Below are positions 40,708 through 49,970 of a stretch of DNA of 59,035 nt, piece after piece; positions within the stretch are counted from its first letter, which is position 1; the number at the start of each line of letters is the position of its first letter. Location: the NCBI GenBank assembly GCA_003223875.1, contig QHWY01000230.1, positions 1 to 59,035 on the forward strand. Reading direction: 5' to 3'. The position numbers were made by a program, and so were the translations under genes. Origin of the DNA: Acidobacteriota bacterium. Its GTDB lineage: Bacteria; Acidobacteriota; Terriglobia; 20CM-2-55-15. Below the pieces are notes generated by a model. It was not told the origin of the DNA, did not search any database, and worked only from the letters and a program-made list of their open reading frames with translations.

Positions 40708-41439
40708 ACTTTCGGCGCGCCGGATGGCCCGCAAATTGCCGATGGATCGGTATGCCGTTCGAATTGATTCACCAACCCCAATCCGAAGCCACCCGAGTCG
40801 GTGCCCGAACCACGTCCGACTCCGGCACCGGCGCCTCCCCGTACTTTTTGACATCCAGAGTTTGCGCTACTCCGCCTGATCGGGGAACATTTCAACTTCT
40901 TTTTGATGCTGCGCCACCATGATATTGGTGAACTCCCGATCCAGTTCGGCACCGGATAACGCGGTCATCGTCTCGATTTCTGCTTTCATCTCCGGAGTCA
41001 GCGTGTTCGGCAGCGACACTCCTTTATCATTCATTCAATCCGTCAGGTCTTGGAGCGTACTGGCGTCGTCGCTTTGGATCGGCTTTGCACAAAAAATACA
41101 TCGTGGGCGCTCATAGAGCGCCCCTACAGTTGCGCACCCCAAGCTGTAGGGGCGATCTATGACCGCCCAGGATTTTTTGTGCAAAGCCCTTTGGATCGTG
41201 TTTGCGAAATCTCTGACATCGGGATTTTGCGACTTATGCATCGCAAGCCGCGCCACATCGAGATTGGACAACATGGCGTCGGCGGGCCTTCATCATGAAT
41301 TCTTGCTCTGCGGGCGTAACGGTAGGCTGGCGCTCTTCGCGGGCGGCCTCAACCGTACGACCGTGACTGCAGGCGCCGAGGCTCCTCCTGCAACCACCAG
41401 AACGAAACAAAGCATTAGTGTCTGCCGATTCATTTTCAT
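40704..41439 (-). pseudogene. DUF4142-family exported protein, decayed and split by a MITE
   Basis: From ATG 41439 a signal peptide is readable (MKMNRQTLMLCFVLVVAGGA). DUF4142-like pieces follow in shifting frames: TPAEQEFMMKA, SNLDVARLAMHKSQNPDVRD then FANTIQ, then the element at 41081-41188. After it come MNDKGVSLPNTLTPEMKAEI, LSGAELDREFTNIMVAQHQK and a Gly-rich end. At least two frameshifts besides the insertion make it non-functional. Confidence 0.72.
41072..41197. mobile_element. MITE copy C with perfect terminal repeats and 9-bp target duplication
   Basis: The element is 108 bp, 41081-41188. The 17-bp terminal inverted repeats match perfectly: GGCTTTGCACAAAAAAT at the left and ATTTTTTGTGCAAAGCC at the right. 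It is flanked by CTTTGGATC at 41072-41080 and 41189-41197. Inside are GGGCGCTCATAGAGCGCCC and GCTGTAGGGGCGATCTATG hairpins. It interrupts a DUF4142 gene. This is the cleanest evidence in the window that the family transposes. Confidence 0.93.
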
Positions 41440-41527
41440 AAGCGTGTAAGAATAGCGGCGTTGTGGCGCGGTAAAACTTTCCCTGGTTCAGGTCAGAAGC
41501 AACTCAATATTCACCTAAACACATCAC

Positions 41528-42088
41528 TCACTGCTTGGAAGCCAGTGCATTCTCAATGGCAGACAGTATCTGCTTCGATGATGGCTCGATCTCGGACTTG
41601 AAGCGGCCGATCACTTCGCCGTTGCGGCCGACCAGGAACTTTTCGAAATTCCAATCCACCTGGCCTGAGAATTTCGGATGGGTCGTGAGGTACTTATACA
41701 GCGGCGCCTGGCCGGGACCTCGCACGACGATCTTCGAGAACATATCGAATTCGACGCCGTAGTTTTGCTTGCAGAATTGGGCGATTTCCGCATCGCTTCC
41801 CGGTTCTTGAGCGCCGAAATCGTTGGATGGGAATCCGAGAATGCTCAAACCATTCGCTGCGTATTTCTTATACAATTCCTCGAGGCCCGCGTACTGCGGG
41901 GTGTAGCCGCATTGACTGGCGACATTCACCATCAGCACGACGCGCCCGTGATACTTCGACAAGTCGATGGGCCTCCCATCGATACTGTTCATCGTGAAAT
42001 TCAAAGCTGCGGACACCTTTGTCACTCCTGAAGGTTGGGTTTGCGCGCCGGTCAAGACGGTGAGCGCAAGTGCAGTTAAAAGTTTCAT
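41528..42088 (-). CDS. Exported glutathione-peroxidase-like thiol peroxidase
   Basis: A 186-residue thioredoxin-fold protein of the GPx family with a signal peptide (MKLLTALALTVLTGAQTQ), so it acts outside the cytoplasm. It reduces peroxides through the Cys in NVASQCGYTPQ near residue 60. The tetrad Trp-Asn is in VDWNFEKFL. The usual CNQF motif is SNDF here, so the catalytic Gln is replaced by Asp and the adjacent Cys by Ser. FCKQNYG supplies another Cys that may resolve the disulfide. Start is ATG 42088. Confidence 0.88.
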   Translation of the reverse strand: MKLLTALALTVLTGAQTQPSGVTKVSAALNFTMNSIDGRPIDLSKYHGRVVLMVNVASQCGYTPQYAGLEELYKKYAANGLSILGFPSNDFGAQEPGSDAEIAQFCKQNYGVEFDMFSKIVVRGPGQAPLYKYLTTHPKFSGQVDWNFEKFLVGRNGEVIGRFKSEIEPSSKQILSAIENALASKQ

Positions 42089-42120
42089 CGTGAAGGGCCT
42101 CCGGGGAAAATTATGCGGGA

Positions 42121-42186
42121 AATGGCCACTAAAAGGCACAAAAATCCCTCAAATCCCTTTTGTGTACTTTGTGTTTTTTGTGGCTG
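42121..42186. repeat. GGCCACTAAAAGGCAC inverted repeat
   Basis: AATGGCCACTAAAAGGCACA at the left and TGTGTACTTTGTGTTTTTTG then TGGC at the right: a degenerate member of the CACAAAA family. It lies between the divergent peroxidase and fatty acid hydroxylase genes, so here it is in a promoter region rather than at gene ends. Confidence 0.55.
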
Positions 42187-42227
42187 CACGTGACTTGTTC
42201 GCCGCGCCGTTCCGTTAAAATAGCGGT

Positions 42228-42800
42228 ATGGCTGTAAGAGAGCGGCTGGTACGATTTCGATCCTTCTGGATTTTTCCGATCCTCGCTTTTTTTCTCCTTT
42301 ATTTAACTTCTCGCGCTGAAGGGGAAAGCCGGCTCAACGATTTATTCTGGCTGATGCCGATTGGGGTTTTGATTTGGACTCTGCTGGAATACACGCTACA
42401 CCGTTTCGTATTTCATATCCAACTGCCGTTGCGCGATCCACGGATGCGAGAAATTGTAAACGCGTCACACTTGGCGCATCACGCCTCGCCACGCGATCGC
42501 ACGAAGGTTCTGGTGCATCCGCTTTACGGTCTGGTGATCTCAACGATTCTCTTCACGGTGCTGCTCGCGATCTCGGGCAGCGCCTTTTCGGCGGCGGGAG
42601 TTATAACGGGAATCTGGACGGGCTTTCTGTATTACGAAGCGGTGCATTACCGCGTGCACTTCAGCTTATCCGAGTCCGGCTTCATCGCCCGGCAAAGACG
42701 CCGGCACTTCTATCACCACTTTGCGAACAATAAGCGCTCTTTCGGGGTGACTTCGCCGTTATGGGACTACGTGTTTGGGACGGCATTACCGCGGTCCTGA
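42228..42800 (+). CDS. Fatty acid hydroxylase / sterol desaturase superfamily protein
   Basis: A 190-residue integral membrane diiron enzyme with about four membrane helices. The eight-histidine motifs are HRFVFH near residue 63, HLAHHASP near 85, HYRVHF near 145 and HFYHHFANNK near 163, matching the fatty acid 2-hydroxylase and carotenoid hydroxylase pattern. It hydroxylates a lipid at the inner membrane using O2. The substrate cannot be told; fatty acid or hopanoid-linked chains are plausible. The last 15 bases overlap the convergent cyclase gene. Confidence 0.85.
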   Translation: MAVRERLVRFRSFWIFPILAFFLLYLTSRAEGESRLNDLFWLMPIGVLIWTLLEYTLHRFVFHIQLPLRDPRMREIVNASHLAHHASPRDRTKVLVHPLYGLVISTILFTVLLAISGSAFSAAGVITGIWTGFLYYEAVHYRVHFSLSESGFIARQRRRHFYHHFANNKRSFGVTSPLWDYVFGTALPRS

Positions 42801-44522
42801 CTTTTGAGCCTTAAATGCGGCTTCCCGCGCTTCCTTCAGTTGGTCTTCGAGGGCGGTAACTTGTTTGGCAAGGCGACGTCGTTCCGCTTCCCATTCTTCC
42901 GTCGCGTCCTGATGCTTGCGCTCCAGGCGGGAGCGGAGGCGAGCGGCTTCCTCCAATTTCATCTCTAAGTCACTCTGCGCTTCAGCCAACGCTTGTTTCC
43001 GGGCGACTTGTTGGGCTTCGGGTATGGCCTTCTCGAGGTCTTCGACGCGGGTGTTCAACCGTCTTCTCTCGCTCGACAGCTCACCCGTTAATGATTGGAT
43101 CTCCTGCTCGAGCTGTTGCCGCTCGCGGTTGAGATCGGCGATGCGGGGCTCGTACTGGGCGCGCATCTCTTGGAAGATTTCGGCGCGCACGGTATCCTTT
43201 GAGCGCTGTAGCTCCATTTCAAGCTTCTTGATTTTGACTTTCAGTTGTTCGCGCTCTGTATCCCATCCGATCTTCGCGTCTTCAAATTCTTTTTGCCATT
43301 GATCCGCAGTTTTGGGTGCGGGTCCGGTCGACCCTGGCGGAAGCTTCCCAAGCTTTTGGAGAACGGCGCGTTTTGTCGCTTCTCTCCTCTGCTGTATGGC
43401 CGACGGCGACGCGGCCTTTTTGAGACGCTCGATCTCAGCATTGAGACGCCTGCGCTCGCCTTCCCATTGAAGCTGCCATTCCTGCTTGGCCTCGGCCACG
43501 CGGGCCTCGACTCTTTCATTGATAGCGACTGTCATCCGAGCGGGATTATTCAGCCGCTCCATTGCCTCAACGGCACTTGCTTGTGTCGCTGCGACTTGAG
43601 CTTTCAGGTTATTGCGCTCGGCTTCATGCTTATGCCGGAGATCCGCAAGTTGCTCTTCAAGCTGTTGACGCGCGCGAATGGCTTCTTCAAGCTGGAATCG
43701 GAGTTCCGACTGCAGATCTTCAGAAGTCTGTGCGCGCGCGGCCGCGCGTGCGCGTTCGAGAGTCTCCTCGAGTTGTTCGATTTCGCCAGTGAGAGTGCGG
43801 CGCTCGGCACGCCATTGGTCCCGAGCTTTTTCGAACTCATCTTCGAGATCGTTCTGAAGTTTTTTCTGATCTCTAAACCGCTTTTCGTATTGCGTCTGCA
43901 CCTGCTCAATGAGTTGCTGGGTCGCGGTTTCGGACCAGGCAACGGCATACAAATCGATGGGTTCGTCTTTCCCCTTGAACTCGGCGCGGCCCATTTTTGC
44001 GCATTCGAAGCCGGCGGTTTTAGCGGCCTCCAGTAATACGTCGGTGATCAAGATCTGCTCGGTATCGGCCTGGTGCTGGACGCGGGATGCCGCATTGACC
44101 ACGTCACCGAAAACGTCGCCATCCTTGATCAAACCCACTCCCGTATGCAGACCAATCCGAATATGGATTTGATTGATTTCGTCGCGCCCTTTCCTGTCCT
44201 CGACCAGAACGCGCTGCATGTCGGCAGCGGCTTTTACAGCGGCGACCGGATCATGGAAGCAGGCGAGGATCGCATCCCCAATCGTTTTGACAATGCGCCC
44301 GCCCTCACGCTCGATAACGGGAAACAAAATACTGTTATGGCGATTGATCATCGCCATGTATTCGACATCGCCCTTTTTTTCGGCGTACGAAGTCGAGCCT
44401 TTGATGTCGCTGAACAGAATGGTCATGGGCGTGCGCAGCTTTTCCAGCTCCTGCTCGGCTTGCGCACGCGCTTCCAATAGTTCCTGGAGTCTGTCTCTAT
44501 CCATTGCCACAACGCGCGGCAT
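42786..44522 (-). CDS. Class III adenylate/guanylate cyclase with long C-terminal coiled coil
   Basis: A 578-residue soluble protein. Residues 30-210 are a CHD cyclase domain with metal-binding Asp residues D39 (LFSDIKGST) and D83 (TIGDAILACF), the VNAASRVQ transition-state Asn/Arg region and a substrate-specifying Lys in FKGKDEPIDLYAV. About 360 residues of charged coiled coil follow (EQLEETLERARAAARAQ, ERRRLNAEIERLKK), with no other sensory domain. It makes cAMP or cGMP; the coiled coil may multimerise or tether it. It is 16 bases downstream of the DUF885 gene. Confidence 0.88.
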   Translation of the reverse strand: MPRVVAMDRDRLQELLEARAQAEQELEKLRTPMTILFSDIKGSTSYAEKKGDVEYMAMINRHNSILFPVIEREGGRIVKTIGDAILACFHDPVAAVKAAADMQRVLVEDRKGRDEINQIHIRIGLHTGVGLIKDGDVFGDVVNAASRVQHQADTEQILITDVLLEAAKTAGFECAKMGRAEFKGKDEPIDLYAVAWSETATQQLIEQVQTQYEKRFRDQKKLQNDLEDEFEKARDQWRAERRTLTGEIEQLEETLERARAAARAQTSEDLQSELRFQLEEAIRARQQLEEQLADLRHKHEAERNNLKAQVAATQASAVEAMERLNNPARMTVAINERVEARVAEAKQEWQLQWEGERRRLNAEIERLKKAASPSAIQQRREATKRAVLQKLGKLPPGSTGPAPKTADQWQKEFEDAKIGWDTEREQLKVKIKKLEMELQRSKDTVRAEIFQEMRAQYEPRIADLNRERQQLEQEIQSLTGELSSERRRLNTRVEDLEKAIPEAQQVARKQALAEAQSDLEMKLEEAARLRSRLERKHQDATEEWEAERRRLAKQVTALEDQLKEAREAAFKAQKSGPR

Positions 44523-44538
44523 TATATATTAGGAGACC

Positions 44539-46266
44539 TCACAGCGTCGCACCATTGTCGCCGGGCAATAAAATGCGGCGAATCAACTGGATGGGAATGC
44601 TTCCCTGTCTCACGAACTCGTCATGAAATCCTTGAAGCGTGAAACCGGAGCCTTTCGCTCGCCGATAATCGTCCCGGAGTTTGTAGATCTGCAGCTTGCC
44701 TAGCGTGTAGTACAGGTACGTCGGGTTGTAAGCGCCGCGCCGTGCTTCCTCGTATGCATTCGCGGGTTCCTGGAAGGCTTTTTCCTCGAAATATTTCGCG
44801 CCTCGTTCGACGGTCCATCCCGCCGTGTGAAGCTTGATACCGACGACATAGCGAGCATCGCGCAACAGGGCTTCTTCGAGTTGAGCCAATCGTACCTTGG
44901 GATCGCCGTTCCCAAATCCTTCTTCGAGCATCATCTGCTCGGAATAATGCGCCCAACCTTCGGCGTTTGTTCCGCAGGAAACCAGCTTGCGTGTTTTGGT
45001 CGGAAATTGTTTTGCATTCAGAAATTGGATGTAGTGTCCGGGATAGGCCTCATGAATCGTGATGATGTTCATCACCGGTGGATTGTAGGCTCGGAGATGC
45101 TCGTCCTTGTGCTTGGCGTCCCAATCGTTCTCGGGAGGCGTCACGTAATAGAACGCCTCCGTCGCCTTGGTCTCGTAAGGGCCTGGGGTATCCATCGACG
45201 CGAAAGTCCCTGACCGCGCGTATGGGGGCGTTTCGGTGATCGTGGGGCGGACCTGGGAGGGAATGCTTATGAGTTTCCTTTCCCTGATGAATTGAATGAT
45301 CCCCTCAACGGTTTTCTTCGCGTCGGGAATCAAACTCGCTTCTGTTGGATGCTCATTTGACAACGACTTCATCACTTCGTGAGGATCTTTGGAAGCGTCG
45401 ATCTTCCGGGCTGTCTCGATGAATGCTTCGTAGTCTTTCTCCAGGTTCTGTTCCCCGATCGCCAGGATTCGCTCGAGCGGTACGTTAACCATCTCTTCGT
45501 AAAGAAGCTTCTTTGAAAAATTGTCTGCTCCGATCGCGTATGGGCCCTTCGATTTGGGAAGCATCGTCTTCTCCAACCAATTCGTCGCTTCCTGAAGCGA
45601 ATTTGCGGCGGCAGTGTTCGCCATCGCAAACTCGTTGAGCAGTGCTGTGTCGTTGCCTGCAGCGTCCTTTGCCCAATTCGCAACATTGCTTTTAAAGAAT
45701 CCGACGGAACCATGAGCAATACGCAATGCGAGATCGGTGAATTCATGCGGCGGGTTATCGATGTTCTGTTTCATTGCCGCAATCATCCTCGGAATGCCCT
45801 TTAGCCGGGCAATCACCGATCGCAGGCGCTCGGCAGCAGGCGCGAAGTTCCGCTTCATCAGATTGTCGATTGCGCCTCCGGGCACGGAAACATAGTTCAT
45901 TGGATTGTGCCGCCATGTTTCGAGTGTTTCCAGATCCAGCAATTCCGCCCGGATCTGGCCATCAAGGATTTCAATGTCGATGGATTCGTCAGCCGTTCGG
46001 GGCGAGGGCAGGCCGGCCCGTTGTCTTTGAAGCCGCTGCAACGTCTCAATGCGCTTCGCAATTGCGGCGGCGGAATAATCCTCGATCTTCTCGTCATATT
46101 CATGGAGACCTACCGATGTTGCAGCCGATGGATTCCATTCGAAATAAGCATTGAAGTAGTCATCGATGAACTGGCTCATGGCACTACCTCGGGATTGTTC
46201 AGGTTTCCGGCAGGAAGGCAAGCTTAACAACGCTATCGTTATCACAGACCACAGCAGTCTTTGCAT
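44539..46266 (-). CDS. DUF885-family lipoprotein, zinc metallopeptidase-like
   Basis: A 575-residue protein with a lipoprotein signal (LLSLPSCRKP; Cys at residue 19), so it is probably anchored in a membrane facing the periplasm. The motif ITIHEAYPGHYIQF near residue 405 is the HExxxGH zinc site of the family, and EGWAHYSEQMMLEEG supplies further acidic ligands. The helical fold is related to M2/M3-like gluzincins. Peptidase activity is inferred from relatives. It may be co-transcribed with the cyclase downstream. Confidence 0.88.
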   Translation of the reverse strand: MQRLLWSVITIALLSLPSCRKPEQSRGSAMSQFIDDYFNAYFEWNPSAATSVGLHEYDEKIEDYSAAAIAKRIETLQRLQRQRAGLPSPRTADESIDIEILDGQIRAELLDLETLETWRHNPMNYVSVPGGAIDNLMKRNFAPAAERLRSVIARLKGIPRMIAAMKQNIDNPPHEFTDLALRIAHGSVGFFKSNVANWAKDAAGNDTALLNEFAMANTAAANSLQEATNWLEKTMLPKSKGPYAIGADNFSKKLLYEEMVNVPLERILAIGEQNLEKDYEAFIETARKIDASKDPHEVMKSLSNEHPTEASLIPDAKKTVEGIIQFIRERKLISIPSQVRPTITETPPYARSGTFASMDTPGPYETKATEAFYYVTPPENDWDAKHKDEHLRAYNPPVMNIITIHEAYPGHYIQFLNAKQFPTKTRKLVSCGTNAEGWAHYSEQMMLEEGFGNGDPKVRLAQLEEALLRDARYVVGIKLHTAGWTVERGAKYFEEKAFQEPANAYEEARRGAYNPTYLYYTLGKLQIYKLRDDYRRAKGSGFTLQGFHDEFVRQGSIPIQLIRRILLPGDNGATL

Positions 46267-46289
46267 TCTCGATAATTGTAATCAAATCC

Positions 46290-46575
46290 ATCCCCCTCGC
46301 AGAGGAGGGTGGCGCCGCGAAGCGCGAGCCCGATAGGGCGAAGCCTCAATAGAAGCGCCGGAGTGGTCAGTTCGGCGGGACATCCGCTCCGGGCTGACCA
46401 CCCCGTCTGCGCCATCGGGTATCCTCCGGGCTTTGCACAAAAAGTGCGATGTCGGGCTCCCCACTGAAGCGGCGGTCTATGACCGCCGACAATACAGCAA
46501 TTTGCGAGACCGCCGCTACAGTGGCCATTCTCGACTTTCTGTGCAAAGCCCCTCCTCTGCGAGGAGGGGAATGGT
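46290..46575. repeat. Composite repeat with MITE copy D inside GAGGAGGGG hairpin
   Basis: Outer arms CCCCCTCGCAGAGGAGGG (46292-46310) and CCCCTCCTCTGCGAGGAGGG (46550-46570). Inside are the GCGAAGCGCGAGCCCGATAG block and a MITE at 46429-46550 (GGCTTTGCACAAAAAG ... CTTTCTGTGCAAAGCC). Its flanks show no clear target duplication. It lies between the DUF1501 and DUF885 genes and carries no ORF. Confidence 0.75.
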
Positions 46576-46579
46576 GTGA

Positions 46580-47935
46580 TTACCGGAACAGTTCCTCGAT
46601 GGGCTTGCCGGGATAGGCCGTGGTGGTCGGGATGTATTCGAATCCGCGGCCAAGCGGATCGTCGTGGCGAACGGTTGTGTAGTTAATTCCGAGCGCGGAA
46701 TAGATGGTGGCAGCGATGTCCTCGGCATAAACGGGACGCTGTTCCGACCATCCCGGATCGTCCACGTAGGCGCCATCGGGCGTGGTGTTCCCCAGCACGT
46801 GTCCGCCGCGTACTCCGCCACCCGCGATCAGCGTGGAATGAACGAAATAATGATCTCGTCCCTGCCGGTCCGTGATGTTTCCAACAGTGCGTCCGAATTC
46901 ACCCTTAACGACAATCAAGGTTTCATCGAGCTTTGTCCCGCCTCCACTCCCCGGCATCGCTGCCAGATCGGCCAGAAGGTTAGCGAGCCCAACGTCGAGC
47001 TGGCTTGCCGGACGATAGATTCCCGTGTTTGCTGCGTAGATGTTCTGATGGTTGTCCCAACCACCGAGCGCGATCTGGATGTAGCGCGTACCGAGATCCG
47101 CGGCAACGACATTGCGCGCCGTGACACAGGCATTTCCAAACGCGTTGTTGCCATACCTCTGTTGATCGGCGGTTGAAAAACGAAACACATTGGTGATCGC
47201 CGGGTCGTACATCATCGTGCGCGCGAAGGAGTAAAAGTCGGCCATCTCCTCGACCGCGGTTCCGTAGCGTGAAGGCAGTGTCCGCAACGACGCATCGGCT
47301 GCCATCAGCATGTTGTAGCGCGATGTAAATACCGCCTGGCCATCGGGATTGCTGAGGTTCGCAATACCGCCTGCGTTCGGCGCGACGTCAAATGGCGCGT
47401 ATTTGCCCGAAAAGTATCCGGGGCCCGCCAGGCTGCCGCCGCCATTCAATGATAAGAATCCTGGGAGTCTTTGACCGCTCCTGCGCTGCGATTCCATCTC
47501 CAGAGCTACGACCGAACCGACGTTTGGCGCGATCTTGCCCGTGGCGCTGATCGGATTTCTTGCGATTTGATTCCAGTTTTGAAGCAGTGGATGAACGAGC
47601 GCCGTCGACTGGCAGCTTCGAATGATCGAAAACTGATTTATGTTGAGCTGCGTCCCTAAATTAGGCAATAGACCATTGGGCCAATCGATATCGTTGATCG
47701 TCGTCGGCGCAAAATTTTGAGGCGTCCAGGCACCAACGCGCAGATCAAACGTATCGATCTGGCTGGGTGCTCCAGGTAACAAAATATAAATGCAGTATTT
47801 CGCCGTTCCGAGAATCCTTGCCTGGCTGTCGCTGGTAATGGTCTGCGCAAAAAGCCGCATCGGTGATACAAAACACCCGGCAACGCCAGTGGCAGCAACT
47901 TTGAAAAAGACTCGTCTGTCGATGATGGATTCCAT
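46580..47935 (-). CDS. DUF1501 exported protein (Tat substrate)
   Basis: A 451-residue sulfatase-like-fold protein. The N-terminus DRRVFFKVAATGVAG is a twin-arginine signal, so it is exported folded. YCIYILLPGAPSQIDTFDL near residue 50 and ALGGWDNHQNIYAANTG near residue 290 are DUF1501 signatures; VVKGEFGRTVGNI follows. Such proteins are usually paired with DUF1549/DUF1553 proteins, exactly as here, 4 bases downstream of one. Function unproven; a role in complex polymer handling at the envelope is often suggested. Confidence 0.88.
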   Translation of the reverse strand: MESIIDRRVFFKVAATGVAGCFVSPMRLFAQTITSDSQARILGTAKYCIYILLPGAPSQIDTFDLRVGAWTPQNFAPTTINDIDWPNGLLPNLGTQLNINQFSIIRSCQSTALVHPLLQNWNQIARNPISATGKIAPNVGSVVALEMESQRRSGQRLPGFLSLNGGGSLAGPGYFSGKYAPFDVAPNAGGIANLSNPDGQAVFTSRYNMLMAADASLRTLPSRYGTAVEEMADFYSFARTMMYDPAITNVFRFSTADQQRYGNNAFGNACVTARNVVAADLGTRYIQIALGGWDNHQNIYAANTGIYRPASQLDVGLANLLADLAAMPGSGGGTKLDETLIVVKGEFGRTVGNITDRQGRDHYFVHSTLIAGGGVRGGHVLGNTTPDGAYVDDPGWSEQRPVYAEDIAATIYSALGINYTTVRHDDPLGRGFEYIPTTTAYPGKPIEELFR

Positions 47936-47939
47936 ATCC

Positions 47940-49820
47940 TTAGTAGTTAAATAGAAAATCCACTTTGTTTAGAAGAACCCATTGCAGGTTTTCCGCAGCT
48001 ACCCGATTACCTTGTTGCTGAAATATCGCGATGAACATCGCCATCTCGCGATCAGACGGCGGCCGGGACAGCGTTGTTGCAAACAGGTTGTAGATGATGG
48101 TTCCAGGATCGGCCGTCTGCACCAGGAGCGCCGCGACATGCGAGCCCTGGTTGTTCTGATGGATACGCGTCGAGACAAAGGGACTGTTCAGCATGTTCAG
48201 CGCCTGGAGGATGGAACCGTCCGACCGCCGAAACGCTGTGTCGCGGTCTCCGCGCCCGAATGCGTTGAGGAATGCCGCTACAGATCCATTTGATCGAGGC
48301 TCGCGCGTGTCGGGAAATTGCATCGCCCATTGCACCGGCGGCAAGTCGGAATTTTGCAACGTATAGTTCCCCGGAATACCTGTCGCCTTGGCAATTGCGT
48401 CATGAATCTCTTCCGCATCCAAACGGCGCACGTATTTCCGTGCGTAATACGGAACGTAACTCACGTCCCAGTTAGCGGGGTAATCAGCCGACAACTGATA
48501 TGCCGTCGACTTGGTGATCAACGCCATCAAGGCGCGCAAGTCAAATTGATTCCCCTGGAGCCATCGAGCGAGCGCATCGAGAAGCTCCGGGTTCGTCGGC
48601 TGCAGTGTCCAGGGTTGCGGTGGTGGATTCGACGGATCCAGTCGGGTAAGATCAAAGGCGTTCGAAGGAGAAACAAACGCCTCGACCATGAACCTTTGCC
48701 AAATGTAGTTCACGATCGCGCGAGAAAACTGGATATCACTCGTGATCTCGCGTGCCAGGGCCTGCCGCCGGCTTTCGCCAGGCTGAATGCCGCCTCCGTT
48801 CGCAAACGGATTCTTTGGAGGAATGACACTCACTCCGCCGATCGGCCTCCGAACCGTGCGATTGCCGCTTGTGGTGTTCAGTAGATAGTCCCCAGTGGCG
48901 TTGTCGCTCACAATGTATTTCGCGATTTGCCGCGGCATCGTGGCGACGACCTGACGTTGCATGCGAACGCGGGCGAAGTAGGCTGAAAGTCCCCACATAT
49001 TCCGGCGCGTTTGCGTCGATCCCCACAGATTCACCTGATCCAGATGGCGAGCCCCGTCATGGCAGAGCAAGCAATCGACCGTATTAATACCCAAGAACAT
49101 CGATGCCACGTTCACAGCTTGGCCATCGTACGTATCCTGGGCCGGTCCCATCGCAACGGTGTTGCCAACAGCCCAATTGACTTCGCCCTGTTCAAAGCTG
49201 TCGCCTGTGGCCGTAATCAACTCTCGAGCCATTTGGTCGTACGGCTTGTTGGCAGTGATGGAATCCTTCAGATAAAGGTAAAACGCGTCTCGACCGTAAA
49301 AGTCGCGATTGACGCTGCTGGATTGCGCGTTCACCCGGTAGAGATCGCCGAAAAACATTGTCCATTTGTCGATAAACTCTGATGATCCAATCAGCGCATC
49401 GATCTTGGCGTCGCGCTTGGAGGGATTTGTGTCGAAAACAAACGCGACAACTTCGGCTCCTGTGGGAATACGGCCGGTTAAATCCAACGTGACACGCCTC
49501 AAAAATTCGACGTCGGACGCGATCGGCGCAGACTGAATGCCGGCGGCCGCCATGCGGCCGAATATGGCATCATCAATAAAGTTTTTGCGCGGGACCGCCG
49601 CTGGATTGAGCGTCGGAACTGTAGGTTCATCGGCCGATAGGGCGCTCGACACGTACATTACAATCCGCGACGTAAGGTCGGAGTTCGCCTTCCGCAGCCG
49701 CTCTGTATTCAACATGAACTCGTCGGGATTCTTCAAAAAGACACAATCGTTTTTCGCAGCGGCCAACAATATCGCAGAAGCCGCAATCAGGACGGGCAAT
49801 GTGAACCACCGTCGGGCCAT
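47940..49820 (-). CDS. DUF1549/DUF1553 exported protein
   Basis: A 626-residue protein with a signal peptide (ARRWFTLPVLIAASAILLAA). DUF1549: VEFLRRVTLDLTGRIPTGAE near residue 120. DUF1553 lies toward the C-terminus (ADYPANWDVSYVPYYARKYV, RRLDAEEIHDAIAKATG). VDCLLCHDGARHLDQ in the middle gives a CxxCH heme-binding motif, suggesting one c-type heme. Start is ATG 49820, with AAGGAG upstream. It is the first gene of a two-gene operon with DUF1501. Confidence 0.88.
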   Translation of the reverse strand: MARRWFTLPVLIAASAILLAAAKNDCVFLKNPDEFMLNTERLRKANSDLTSRIVMYVSSALSADEPTVPTLNPAAVPRKNFIDDAIFGRMAAAGIQSAPIASDVEFLRRVTLDLTGRIPTGAEVVAFVFDTNPSKRDAKIDALIGSSEFIDKWTMFFGDLYRVNAQSSSVNRDFYGRDAFYLYLKDSITANKPYDQMARELITATGDSFEQGEVNWAVGNTVAMGPAQDTYDGQAVNVASMFLGINTVDCLLCHDGARHLDQVNLWGSTQTRRNMWGLSAYFARVRMQRQVVATMPRQIAKYIVSDNATGDYLLNTTSGNRTVRRPIGGVSVIPPKNPFANGGGIQPGESRRQALAREITSDIQFSRAIVNYIWQRFMVEAFVSPSNAFDLTRLDPSNPPPQPWTLQPTNPELLDALARWLQGNQFDLRALMALITKSTAYQLSADYPANWDVSYVPYYARKYVRRLDAEEIHDAIAKATGIPGNYTLQNSDLPPVQWAMQFPDTREPRSNGSVAAFLNAFGRGDRDTAFRRSDGSILQALNMLNSPFVSTRIHQNNQGSHVAALLVQTADPGTIIYNLFATTLSRPPSDREMAMFIAIFQQQGNRVAAENLQWVLLNKVDFLFNY

Positions 49821-49896
49821 TCTCTTCGCTCCTTCGAAGTCATCTGCAGTTATACAACACACTGACAACCGTAGGCCAATCCGGTTTAAAAATAAG

Positions 49897-49966
49897 AGGC
49901 CACAACGAGGCACAAAACACATCCAAAAAAGATATAAACTGTGATTCTTAGCCTTTTCTGGCTAAG
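49897..49966. repeat. Degenerate GGCCACAACGAGG inverted repeat
   Basis: GGCCACAACGAGGCACAAAA at the left and TTAGCCTTTTCTGGCTAAGA at the right. A CACAAAA-family copy located between the divergent DUF1549 and DinB genes. It ends 4 bases before the DinB ATG, so it may replace a normal leader; no good RBS is seen there. Confidence 0.5.
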
Positions 49967-49970
49967 AATT

